This document shows positions 1-7,994 of a stretch of DNA of 35,908 nucleotides, piece by piece; the stretch's first letter is position 1; every line of letters begins with the position of its first letter. The stretch covers positions 1-35,908 of IMG/VR virus record IMGVR_UViG_3300021962_000306. One strand, given 5' to 3'. The position numbers and the translations under genes are program-made. Source of the DNA: a virus. The notes beneath the pieces are model-generated. The model did not search any database. It worked only from the letters and a program-made list of their open reading frames with translations, and was not told where the DNA came from.

Positions 1-865
1 TAACACCTGCTGATGCAAGAGACGTTCCTCGTCCGTTAGTTGCTGTAACTGTATAGGTGTAAGTGTTTGTTCCAGACTCGGTTACAACAATAGGTGATGT
101 TGTTCCTGTGTTAAAGGCACCGCTAGAAGAGGTAACTTTGTATGAAGTAATTGTTGCGCCACCTGTAGCGTTAGCAGTAAAAGCAACGCTTGCTTGGGGT
201 GCGTTTGCGGGCTGTCCACCCACATTGTTCACTGAAGTAATGGTTGGTGCTTGAGGCACAGATGATGGGGTAATGGACGAACTTGCAGAAGAGGCAAGGC
301 TTGTTCCGTTAGCGTTAGAAGCTGTAACAGTGTAGGTTCTTGGAGTTCCTACGGTGTCAGAAACTGTTATAGGAGATGATGCTCCAGATACAGCAGTGGT
401 GCTAGAAGAGGTCGCTGTAAAGGTAGTAATTGCTTTTCCACCAGTTGCACCTGCAGTAAAAACAACACCGATGTTTGCAGAGCCAGTATATGCCTGACCA
501 TCTGCAAGGGTAGGAGTACCGATTGTTGGAGCCTGTGGGACTGTAGTTGCAGTGATGCTGTTTGATGCGCTAGACGCTGAACTAGTTCCAACAAAGTTTG
601 TAGCAGTTACCGTAAATGTATAGGCAACGTTAGATTGCAAACCTGTAACAGTTAAAGGAGAAGAAGCCCCTGTAGCGGTGTAACCGCCAGGGCTAGAGGT
701 TGCTGTATAAGAGGTTGCTTCAAAACCAACAGGACTTGGGGTAAAGGTAACTGTTGCTGCGCCGTTGTTATAGGCACGAGAGGTTCCTACATCTGTAGCT
801 GTGCCAATTGTTGGAGCGTTAGGTACTTGCCTACGGCTAGAAGCCGTTACTCCAACAATTGACAT
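1..865 (-). CDS. Fn3-repeat virion/surface protein, 3' end cut by window edge
   Basis: The frame is open from an ATG at 865 to the left edge, giving about 288 residues with no stop, so the C-terminus lies outside the window. The protein is Ser/Thr/Ala/Gly-rich and consists of roughly 85-90-residue repeats, about three of them visible. Each has a VPxAPTIG-type start, a central TSY.ATSSPGG or SSP(L/I)TV element, and a YTFTVTATNxxGTSxAS-type strand. This is the pattern of fibronectin type III (Fn3)-like domains in phage tail and fibre proteins, where they often help surface or glycan binding. It is the last visible gene of the fibre block, after a 77-nt gap with a small hairpin. A bacterial-type surface protein is a less likely alternative. 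The exact structural role is inferred. Confidence 0.75.
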   Translation of the reverse strand, partial: MSIVGVTASSRRQVPNAPTIGTATDVGTSRAYNNGAATVTFTPSPVGFEATSYTATSSPGGYTATGASSPLTVTGLQSNVAYTFTVTATNFVGTSSASSASNSITATTVPQAPTIGTPTLADGQAYTGSANIGVVFTAGATGGKAITTFTATSSSTTAVSGASSPITVSDTVGTPRTYTVTASNANGTSLASSASSSITPSSVPQAPTITSVNNVGGQPANAPQASVAFTANATGGATITSYKVTSSSGAFNTGTTSPIVVTESGTNTYTYTVTATNGRGTSLASAGV

Positions 866-899
866 CTATTAGTTCCTATCACAAAACAGGGGAAATACT

Positions 900-916
900 C
901 TGAGATATTGTCTCAG
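900..916 (-). terminator. weak hairpin between fibre genes
   Basis: CTGAGA and TCTCAG form a perfect 6-bp stem with a 5-nt loop in the 77-nt gap between two minus-strand genes. There is no clear U-run after it, so it may be a weak terminator or an RNA-stability element. Confidence 0.3.
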
Positions 917-942
917 TAAGCGGTCTTATTGTGAGGCTAAAA

Positions 943-1221
943 TTACTGCTGTTCTTGAGGAGCTGCAGCCTTTGCTTGTTCAAAACTGAGCATTTTCATA
1001 ACAGTGTATTCAGCAGCGGTCTGTGCCTGAAGGTCCATAAGAATCTCAGAAACAGCACGGCGTACCTCAGCAAGATTTGCTTCGTGGTCTACTTCAACAT
1101 TGAGGATAGATGGGTTTCTCTCAAGAATGATTCCACCATCTGCTCCAATAAAAACTCCAAAACCTGTTAGTGGCTTTGGTGATGCTTCTTCGTGTGTGTG
1201 GTCTGCTGTCTCTTCTGACAT
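943..1221 (-). CDS. hypothetical small phage protein in fibre block
   Basis: A 92-residue protein with an ATG start and a good ribosome site (AAGGA, about 7 nt upstream). I do not recognise the family. It has a His/Glu-rich N-terminus (DHTHEE), then GFGVFIGADGGIILERNP, a beta-like segment ending in a predicted helix (residues 48-90) and a Gln/Ala-rich tail. It lies just downstream of the fibre-assembly chaperone gene, so a tail-fibre accessory or assembly role is plausible but unproven. Confidence 0.6.
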   Translation of the reverse strand: MSEETADHTHEEASPKPLTGFGVFIGADGGIILERNPSILNVEVDHEANLAEVRRAVSEILMDLQAQTAAEYTVMKMLSFEQAKAAAPQEQQ

Positions 1222-1231
1222 TTTGTGTTCC

Positions 1232-1666
1232 TTATCCTATTGGTGATTGAGGCCATACTATATTAGTAGGAAAGCCTTCTTGGTCTGTAATGTCTAGTAA
1301 ATCTTGACGGTATTTAGCAATAACCGCTTGTTGTTCTTCGCTATAGCTAGCCCAACGAAGTGGGTTAGTAAGGACTGTATCTAGATGCCTTAGCAAGGCT
1401 CCACGCTCATTTCGTGCCATCTCAGCTAGGTACTCTTCAGTAGGTGGAGCAGGAGGTGCGTAGTCCTCAATTTCCCCAGCATCACCGCTCATAATCTGTG
1501 CGTATACCCACTGACCTGTTTCAGCAATATCGTCTTTGTCTGCAATGTAGCCAACCGTTTCTGTTACTCCGTTTAAAGTTAAATCTACTGTGCATTGGAA
1601 ACGTTGGTCTGAGCCATCAATTAGACGCTTTACATCTCTTACATTACTTAGTGGATTGTTTTCCAT
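1232..1666 (-). CDS. tail fibre assembly / tail assembly chaperone protein
   Basis: 144 residues, ATG start, ribosome site AGGAG 7 nt upstream. The C-terminal half contains R-x2-LLRHLDTVLTNPLRWASYSEEQ, then an YRQDLLDITDQEGFP segment and a final IVWPQSP. This is the signature of the caudoviral tail fibre assembly family (R-x2-L-x-x-x-D, Y-R-Q-x-L-x-D, FP...WP). Members act as chaperones that help fibre subunits fold or trimerise, and they usually sit next to the fibre genes they serve, as here directly after the three adhesin-like genes. The N-terminal 80 residues are divergent and contain a Pro-rich hinge (APPAPP). Confidence 0.8.
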   Translation of the reverse strand: MENNPLSNVRDVKRLIDGSDQRFQCTVDLTLNGVTETVGYIADKDDIAETGQWVYAQIMSGDAGEIEDYAPPAPPTEEYLAEMARNERGALLRHLDTVLTNPLRWASYSEEQQAVIAKYRQDLLDITDQEGFPTNIVWPQSPIG

Positions 1667-1675
1667 TTTATTCTC

Positions 1676-2065
1676 CTATGCTACTCGTACTACAAAAGCC
1701 TGGGATAGTCCAGACCCTCTTGAAACCCATGTGCCCGATAATACTGTTCCACCAGATGCTCCAGAGGCAGCAGCGGCCTGTAAATGTCCAATACTTCCAT
1801 TGTACAGTAAAGCTTGAGCACCATAAAATGTTGGGCCAGCTGGTGAGGTCATTAGAGTTGGTCCAGTGTAAAATCTTCCCCACCCATCTAGTGGTATAGG
1901 GCTTGTTCTACTGTTGTAGTGCTTTGTGTCTATAAGTAGGTATGTTCCAATTGCATAGTTAGTAGCATTGTGAGCGGTATTGCCGTCCAAAACTCTAAAA
2001 TTTGCAGACTGTTGTTTAGTTCCATCATTGTAGGTAATAAAGTTACCGTCTACTGTCATACTCAT
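1676..2065 (-). CDS. adhesin-tip-like protein, paralogue 3 of a tandem triplet
   Basis: 129 residues, starting with ATG at 2065, which overlaps the previous stop in ATGA; AGGAG lies upstream. It shares a frame with the next two upstream genes: a start of the form M-x-x-T-x-x-G-x-x-x-T-x-x-D-G-(S/T), an IGxYLL element, an LSGTWVSRG element near the end, and a C-terminus ending in RVA. The middle (residues 25-110) is Gly/Ser/Thr/Tyr-rich and unlike its neighbours. It probably forms an exchangeable receptor-binding tip or small fibre subunit. No named family is claimed. Confidence 0.65.
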   Translation of the reverse strand: MSMTVDGNFITYNDGTKQQSANFRVLDGNTAHNATNYAIGTYLLIDTKHYNSRTSPIPLDGWGRFYTGPTLMTSPAGPTFYGAQALLYNGSIGHLQAAAASGASGGTVLSGTWVSRGSGLSQAFVVRVA

Positions 2066-2490
2066 GCAACTCTCCTAAACAACTGGTAGAAGTACTGCTC
2101 GTCAATGTAGTCAGCATCACCTGTCCAGCCAGAAGCTCTCCATACACCAGGTATAGCTGTGTAGTTGGTGTTAGTTGCAGGAAAGTTAACTACGCTAGAT
2201 ACTGATGTGATAAAACCAGTTACAGAAGTATTGGCAAATGGCCCTCCTCCTTGAACGTAGTTCCAATACCAGGTAGGCCAAGGAACTAGAAACCCAGCAA
2301 CTTCGTTTACGGCAACGGAGTCATTCACGTAAGATTGAGGTGTTTTTGGATTTACTTGGATAGACATTACAAAAGCACCAACTGCATACCCAATAGAGTA
2401 ATTACCGCCAATAGCTGCAGCTGTGGGTATTGAAGTATATGATGAACCGTTATTTGCGGTTAAAGTTGTTCCTGATAAAGTGAAAGCCAT
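2062..2490 (-). CDS. adhesin-tip-like protein, paralogue 2 of a tandem triplet
   Basis: 142 residues. I place the start at the ATG at 2490 (MAFTLSGTTLTANNGSS), which shares its A with the TAA stop of the upstream gene (TAATG). A longer frame exists but runs into that gene. It has the same frame as its neighbours: SGTTxT-x-NGSS at the start, an IGYAVGAF element, GVWRASG near the end and a terminal LFRRVA. The interior is Trp/Tyr-rich (PTWYWNY), as often seen in carbohydrate-contacting tips. The role in receptor binding is inferred from context and composition. Confidence 0.65.
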   Translation of the reverse strand: MAFTLSGTTLTANNGSSYTSIPTAAAIGGNYSIGYAVGAFVMSIQVNPKTPQSYVNDSVAVNEVAGFLVPWPTWYWNYVQGGGPFANTSVTGFITSVSSVVNFPATNTNYTAIPGVWRASGWTGDADYIDEQYFYQLFRRVA

Positions 2491-2930
2491 TATGCAACAC
2501 GCTCCAATAAAACAAAAAAACCATTTATTTGGTTTATACCTGCTCCACAAGCCATGCCCCTAGCACGCCATGAACCAGCTAAATCATTAGTTCCTCCTAT
2601 TATAAAATAGGATTGACTTCCGTGACGAGCGTCATTATAAGCAATAAGGTTGTTTACTTTAGGTACTTTAGGGTAAGTTCCTGCTGGAAAACCAAGGCCT
2701 GCAGAGTAGTACCCTTGATTAGTCATATTTAAAGCAAAAAGCCAAAAACTTCCAGCTTCATACCCCGTAGTGTTTGCATTAAAAATAGTATTAGCCAATA
2801 TGAGATGCCCTATGTTAAACGAAGTATCTGTTCTAACCGTATTAGGGGCTGGAGTCAGGGCCCCATTAGCCCCACCCCAAGTAGAGCCATCAGTAAAGGT
2901 AACAGTTGTGCCCGAAATAGTAGTCGCCAT
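2490..2930 (-). CDS. adhesin-tip-like protein, paralogue 1 of a tandem triplet
   Basis: 146 residues, ATG start with AAGGG 7 nt upstream, located inside the end of the S74 fibre gene. It begins SGTTVTFTDGSTW and ends LLERVA, with an FNIGHLIL element and an LAGSWRARGM element near residue 120. These positions match the two following genes. The centre is Gly/Tyr/Asn/Phe-rich. It directly follows the fibre gene carrying the intramolecular chaperone, a usual place for receptor-binding or fibre-accessory proteins. Confidence 0.65.
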   Translation of the reverse strand: MATTISGTTVTFTDGSTWGGANGALTPAPNTVRTDTSFNIGHLILANTIFNANTTGYEAGSFWLFALNMTNQGYYSAGLGFPAGTYPKVPKVNNLIAYNDARHGSQSYFIIGGTNDLAGSWRARGMACGAGINQINGFFVLLERVA

Positions 2931-2933
2931 GTA

Positions 2934-5015
2934 TTAACCCTTAAGTTCTTTTACTTGCTCCTTGAGCGCAGCAATCTCTGCTGACTGTTCTTTAACTGCC
3001 TCAATAAGAAGAGCAACCATGTTTGCGTATGCTACGGCAAGAGTTCCTTCTTCATTTTCTATAATAAGTTCTGGTGCGATTACCTGTACTTCTTGAGCAA
3101 TAACGCCCATCTCAAGTTTTTCAGAACCAATACGGTTGTAATTGTAACCTGTAATAGCCTTAATCTTTTCTACTGCTCCTGTAATAGGAACCAAGTTCTC
3201 TTTTAAACGAGAGTCTGAGTTAATTACAAGGGTACCTTGAACTGTAGTTGTTCCGCTAAATGTTTGGCTATTATTTGAGGTGAATACTCCTGTTGTAGTA
3301 TTAATGATGAACGGGCGCAGTGTATTCCAAGTAGCTGTTGATGGTGAAGTATTTGCATCTGATAACAAGAAGTAGAAGTCAGAACCATCGTTTCTAACGA
3401 TAACTGTTCTACCTGAAGTTGCAGCTGTTGAAGGGTGAAGATACATCTGGTTTCCAGGTCCAGCAACAGTTATTGTTCCCGTCATAGTTCCACCAGTTAA
3501 TGGCAGAGCATAAGAGCTGTAGTTAGAGGTAGTAAGTCCGTTAGTAACAGAAGAGGCTGTTGTAGCAGTAGCAGCGTTACCGTCAATGCTTACACCAGTA
3601 AGTGTCTGAGCACCAGAGGCACGATTGTTAGCAATAGCTGTTGTGCCAACATAAAAAGTATTACCTACAAGGTCAACCGTTCCAGTTGCCGCAGGTAAAG
3701 TTACAGTTGTAGTTCCTGCTGCTGCAGAGGCTTGAAGAGTTGTTGTTCCAGAGGTAGAACCAGGAAAGGCTACGCTAGAAATTCCTGTCAAAGCTAAGTT
3801 TGCAGAGGCACGGTTTAATGTAACCGCTGTAGTTCCTATGTAATGAGTTGAGTTACCAAGAACTGTAGAAGGAATTGTTCCAGTTAAGTTACCTGCTGTA
3901 AGTGAAGTTAGGTTTGCACCTGACACAGCGCCAAAGGAAGCAGACCATGTACCTGTTGTAATAGTTCCAACCGAAGTTAAAGACGAGGCTGTAACACCTG
4001 AGTTAAGCGTAGTTCCAGAAATATTTGCTGCGCTTACTCCGCTTGCAGTAGTTGCTGTTGCTGCGTTGCCATCAATGCTTACTCCACTAAGGGTCTGAGA
4101 AGCAGATGCACGGTTGTTAGTAATGGCTGTAGTTCCTACATAGAAGGTGTTACCAACAAGGTCAACAGTTCCTGTAGCTGCAGGAAGAGTGATTGTGTTA
4201 GTTCCAGCAACAGCTGCAGGTTGTAGCGTGATGGTTCCAGATGTAGAGCCTGGTAATGCCACGCTAGAGATACCAGTAAGAGCAAGGTTTCCTGTTGCGC
4301 GGTTTAACGCAACAGCAGTGCTACCAATATAAACGGTGGAGTTTCCTAGGATAGTAGAGGAGAGAGTTCCACCACTTAGGTTAGAAGCAGTAAGAGTTGC
4401 CCAAGAAGAAGTGGTTCCATCCGTTGTTAAAAACTTGCCGTTGTTGCCTGTCTGGGTTGGGAGGGCGTTCAAAGTTACCCAAGAAGCTGATGTTCCATCA
4501 GTTGTTAGGTACTTTCCGTTATTACCTGTCTGTGTTGGAAGGCTTACAGGAGCAGCAGCCCACTTAACTCCACTAGCTTGGGCGCTATCTGCAGTGAGCA
4601 AATATCCATCTAGACCAACAGTAAGGTTGGTAAATGCAGAGGTAGAAGTTCCTACAAATATTCCGCCCTTAGTGGTGGCGCTAAGTCCTGTACCACCGTT
4701 AGCAATAGTTAAATCGTTAGTAAGGGTTAGACCTGTTGCAGAAATAGCTCCTGTAAAGGTAGCACCAGACAAAGCGGCATAGGAAGCAGAAACTTGAGCA
4801 GCAGTAATTTTGCCATCAAGTTGAGTCTGGATATTCCCAGTTAATCCATCTAGGTATTGAATCTCTTCGTTAGAAACCGCTCCAATAGATGCGGAAGGAA
4901 ACGTAGCATTGCCCAAAACGGTAAGGCTACTGTCAAGGACAGTGTTGCCTTCTACGTTAAGCGAACTTACAAGAAGAGGCTCACCGTAGATATGGTTTAG
5001 CTTATTTAAAGCCAC
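2934..5015 (-). CDS. tail fibre/spike with C-terminal S74 intramolecular chaperone
   Basis: 693 residues, GTG start (MALNKLN) with a strong AAGGAGG 8 nt upstream. Residues 1-200 form a fibre-like shaft with a duplicated LPTQTGNNGK(Y/F)LTTDGT element. Residues 209-490 hold two long internal repeats. The C-terminus (about 595-693) is a peptidase S74 auto-chaperone: the SDSRLKEN motif supplies Ser600 and Lys605 as the expected dyad. It is followed by ITGYNYNRI, MGVIAQEVQ and a long C-terminal helix (EAVKEQSAEIAALKEQVKEL). In this family the domain trimerises the fibre and then cleaves itself off before the Ser. The mature fibre would therefore end near residue 599. Confidence 0.9.
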   Translation of the reverse strand: MALNKLNHIYGEPLLVSSLNVEGNTVLDSSLTVLGNATFPSASIGAVSNEEIQYLDGLTGNIQTQLDGKITAAQVSASYAALSGATFTGAISATGLTLTNDLTIANGGTGLSATTKGGIFVGTSTSAFTNLTVGLDGYLLTADSAQASGVKWAAAPVSLPTQTGNNGKYLTTDGTSASWVTLNALPTQTGNNGKFLTTDGTTSSWATLTASNLSGGTLSSTILGNSTVYIGSTAVALNRATGNLALTGISSVALPGSTSGTITLQPAAVAGTNTITLPAATGTVDLVGNTFYVGTTAITNNRASASQTLSGVSIDGNAATATTASGVSAANISGTTLNSGVTASSLTSVGTITTGTWSASFGAVSGANLTSLTAGNLTGTIPSTVLGNSTHYIGTTAVTLNRASANLALTGISSVAFPGSTSGTTTLQASAAAGTTTVTLPAATGTVDLVGNTFYVGTTAIANNRASGAQTLTGVSIDGNAATATTASSVTNGLTTSNYSSYALPLTGGTMTGTITVAGPGNQMYLHPSTAATSGRTVIVRNDGSDFYFLLSDANTSPSTATWNTLRPFIINTTTGVFTSNNSQTFSGTTTVQGTLVINSDSRLKENLVPITGAVEKIKAITGYNYNRIGSEKLEMGVIAQEVQVIAPELIIENEEGTLAVAYANMVALLIEAVKEQSAEIAALKEQVKELKG
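3546..4391 (-). repeat. two long tandem-type repeats inside the S74 fibre gene
   Basis: Residues 209-329 (4029..4391) and 373-490 (3546..3899) of the fibre are near-copies, offset by 164 residues. Shared blocks include STxLGNST.YIG(S/T)TAV.LNRA, LALTGISSVA(L/F)PGSTSG, TLPAATGTVDLVGN and GVSIDGNAATATTAS. The DNA copies are diverged but still recognisable, so the duplication is not very recent. Confidence 0.85.
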
Positions 5016-5027
5016 CGTGAGGCCTCC

Positions 5028-7970
5028 TTATGCTTGGGCTTCAGTCCAGGATAGACGTCCGTTAAGGCTTGCTGAAGTTACGTTTGCACCGCTTAGGTTA
5101 CGTACACAGATAGTTACAATGTCTGGACCATCAGGGAACACGTTAGTTCCGTCAGCTGAGGCTACGTTTGTATTTCCTCCACCAAGGATAGAGGTTCCAA
5201 GCTCACGTACACGAGAGAGGTCTTGAGCAACCACAGATGCTTCACCAGTAACTGTACTAATAAAGTAAGAGAAGATTGATTCTCCACCAGTAATAAGTGT
5301 GCTAGCTGCGTGGTAGCAAACCTGTGAAAGGCTTGAGCCTCCAACGTTTACCCAGTTATTACCTGTAGTAGTGCTTACTCTTCCGTTCAAAATAACTTCA
5401 ATAAGGAAGATACCTGGGCTACCAGCAACAGAGGCTGTTGACTGTGCAAGTACGTCCATCTGCTTTAGCGTTAGCTGCATACGGTTGATAAGTTCACGCT
5501 GTCCGAGAACACCTACAACACCGTTATCTACAGATGGAGCAAGGCGAAGACTTACAAGACCGTAACGGTTTGTTGAGCTTCCACGAGGAACTGCAACTGA
5601 GTTTGCCATACCTGTTTGGAATACGAATGACTTATCCTCATCAAAACGTCCGTCCATGATTACAGAAGAACCCCAGTGGCTGGTTCCTGTTGCAACCTGA
5701 CGTGAGTAAAGACGAACTGCAATTGGAGCAGTTGCTGAATAAGTGAACGTTGTTGCAGCAGCTCCTCCACCAACAGCTCCAGTGTTTGGGTTAATGACTA
5801 CGTTAGTTAGACCACGAGTCAATCCAGTAAAGCTTGTGGCAGTTTTTCCTGTGTAGGAGATGTACTCAATTGCTTTTGCAGAAACACCTGCTTGAGCAAG
5901 GAACAGTGTTCCAGAAGATGGGAACCCTGCTGTGCTTGCAACTGACATAGAGGCTCCGCCAGAGGCAAGAGTCGCTGTCAATGTAGTGCGAGGAGTTTCG
6001 TTAGATGCTTCGTAACGAGCAGGCAAGTTACCTGAACGAATGTAGGCAGCTGTCTTAACGTTAGCGTGAGTCATACGATGAACGTAAATAACTTCGCCAC
6101 GTTCGTTCTTAAGTCCAAAGCGAATTGCTCCAGCACCATACCATGCATAGTCAATGTAGAACATCTGCATCTTTGACAGGTCTAAGTTAACTCCTGAAGG
6201 ACCTGTGCCATCTACCTTATCAAGGTTAAATGCTGACTGAGGTACGCGGTGTTCAGTTACTTTGCTTACGACACCGCCACCTGCAATAGATGCTCCACGA
6301 TATTCTGGGAAAACGTACATCTGAGTATCGCTAACGATAGACTCCACGTTGTATGCAACACCGCGAATAACAATGTCATCTCCAGGGCTAAGCTGTGTAG
6401 AGAAAGACGTATTAGTACCGTTAATTGTCTGTGAGCCTTGTGTTGTAGAGACTTCACCAGAAATTTGGTCTGTAGAGTCACGACGCACAACGTTAAAGTT
6501 TTGACCATCAAACTCAAAGAAGAATCCGTTTTGGTCATCAAACATACCGATACGAACCTGTGCACCATACCAGTTTGTAGGAGCAATGTTAATAGGCCAT
6601 CCTGGTGCAGGAGTTGTTGCAGGAACAGAGCTTGCAACATAAGTAAAGGACAGAGGTGTTGGAACTGAGGCTACTGTCCAAGTTCCGTTATAAGCAGTGT
6701 CAGTTGAACCAGAGACAAGAATCTGTGCTCCAACTCCAAGGAAGTGCTCATGGTGAGTAGTTACAGTTACAACGTTAGATGAAGAAGTAACTGAGTCAAC
6801 AGCAAACACTGGCTTCATCATTGAGCCTGTAGAGAACTGGATACCCTTACCAGACTGGTAGCGGAAGTACTTACGTGTTTGACGAACAATACGTGAGCCA
6901 GGAGCTGATACACCTGTGCTGAACTTTACTCCACCATCGTATGCACGGTGGATAGACTGAGAACCAGAACGTGGAGTTAGTGATGTTGCTAACGCTGTGA
7001 TTGCACCTGATGGGGCATCTACTACAGAGAAAGTGAATGTGTCTGTTGTTGGAGTTGTAGCAACTTCCCATGCACCATTAGGTGGATTAGATGTTGCCGC
7101 TGTAGTTCCCTTTACATAAATAAGGTCACCAGCAACTAGTCCGTGAGCGTTAGTTGTTGTACAAGTAACAGTTGTTCCAGAAGCAACAAACGCTGCTCCT
7201 GCAGTAGTTGACACTGGAATTGGAGAGGAAGTGTAATCAAAAGCTTTGTAGATAAATGTCTTTGTTGCATCTAAAATAGAGCCGTTTGTAAGAATTGTGT
7301 GACGAGCATAGTAGGTGAATGTATCGTTAGAAACTGTAGTTGTAGAAACAGCCTTAACCATGAACCAGCCGTTTGCATAAGGGTCATTAGTATCTTGAAT
7401 AAAGAACTTATCTCCTGCTACAAGCCCGTGAGCTGATGAAGTCACTACAGTAACAAGACGAGAAGAGCCTGTTCCAGTGAGTGCTGTAATGGTACGAGCT
7501 CCACCTGAAGGCTGAGCAATAGGGTCTTGGATGTCGTAGTATTGGCAAGGCTTGTTGTTTACAAGAGAAAGAACTTCCCACTTTGTAGGCTGTGTTCCGT
7601 ATTCAAAGTCTGTATCAATTAGAGACTGAGGGTCTGATGTGCGAAGCTTTTGTACAGCATCAAATAGCTGTTCTTCTGGCATAAAGCGCTCTGCGTACTC
7701 ATCAACTGTAAATTGGAGCTTGTCGCTTGCACTCATCGCAACGGTGTTGTAGTTCAACACGATGGTTGTTAGTTCAGAGTTATCTGCATTAACTACAGCA
7801 GTGTAAGAGGTTGCCTTTAGGCTAGGGTCAGAAAAATTATAAATGACCTGGTTAGTGGTCACGTTGGTGATGAGGAGAAGGCGCTCTCTTGGGATATGAC
7901 GAGGAACAGTTACTGTACGTGTTGAAGGTACGAAGGTATACGCAGTTTCCCACAAGATTTTTCTAGCCAT
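5028..7970 (-). CDS. large virion structural protein (tail/baseplate-like)
   Basis: 980 residues, ATG start with AAGGG 7 nt upstream. It begins MARKILWETAYTFVP and continues as an all-beta, Gly/Ser/Thr/Val-rich protein. It has recurring small beta modules of the form VT(V/C)TTxxAHGLVAGDxxxVxGTxDxxxNGxWxV (about residues 170-210, 270-310 and 400-440), a pattern common in phage tail and host-contact proteins. It lies between two fibre genes, and its N-terminus resembles that of its neighbours (M-x-R-K). I do not recognise a named family; a baseplate, tail-spike or tail-hub role is likely. Confidence 0.8.
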   Translation of the reverse strand: MARKILWETAYTFVPSTRTVTVPRHIPRERLLLITNVTTNQVIYNFSDPSLKATSYTAVVNADNSELTTIVLNYNTVAMSASDKLQFTVDEYAERFMPEEQLFDAVQKLRTSDPQSLIDTDFEYGTQPTKWEVLSLVNNKPCQYYDIQDPIAQPSGGARTITALTGTGSSRLVTVVTSSAHGLVAGDKFFIQDTNDPYANGWFMVKAVSTTTVSNDTFTYYARHTILTNGSILDATKTFIYKAFDYTSSPIPVSTTAGAAFVASGTTVTCTTTNAHGLVAGDLIYVKGTTAATSNPPNGAWEVATTPTTDTFTFSVVDAPSGAITALATSLTPRSGSQSIHRAYDGGVKFSTGVSAPGSRIVRQTRKYFRYQSGKGIQFSTGSMMKPVFAVDSVTSSSNVVTVTTHHEHFLGVGAQILVSGSTDTAYNGTWTVASVPTPLSFTYVASSVPATTPAPGWPINIAPTNWYGAQVRIGMFDDQNGFFFEFDGQNFNVVRRDSTDQISGEVSTTQGSQTINGTNTSFSTQLSPGDDIVIRGVAYNVESIVSDTQMYVFPEYRGASIAGGGVVSKVTEHRVPQSAFNLDKVDGTGPSGVNLDLSKMQMFYIDYAWYGAGAIRFGLKNERGEVIYVHRMTHANVKTAAYIRSGNLPARYEASNETPRTTLTATLASGGASMSVASTAGFPSSGTLFLAQAGVSAKAIEYISYTGKTATSFTGLTRGLTNVVINPNTGAVGGGAAATTFTYSATAPIAVRLYSRQVATGTSHWGSSVIMDGRFDEDKSFVFQTGMANSVAVPRGSSTNRYGLVSLRLAPSVDNGVVGVLGQRELINRMQLTLKQMDVLAQSTASVAGSPGIFLIEVILNGRVSTTTGNNWVNVGGSSLSQVCYHAASTLITGGESIFSYFISTVTGEASVVAQDLSRVRELGTSILGGGNTNVASADGTNVFPDGPDIVTICVRNLSGANVTSASLNGRLSWTEAQA

Positions 7971-7992
7971 TACTTAACCCTTTTCTAGGCAT
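7963..7992 (-). other. possible 9-codon leader ORF before the 980-residue gene
   Basis: GGAGG followed 6 nt later by ATG opens a 9-residue frame (MPRKGLSNG) whose stop lies just inside the next gene, 8 nt after that gene's ATG begins. This geometry would allow termination-reinitiation. It could equally be chance, since the GGAGG codes the last residues of the upstream gene. Confidence 0.2.
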
Positions 7993-7994
7993 AC

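Noticed and set aside
4147-4782. Two plus-strand frames opposite the S74 fibre
   Set aside because: Low-complexity Val/Pro/Ala shadows of the fibre repeats; no start signals.
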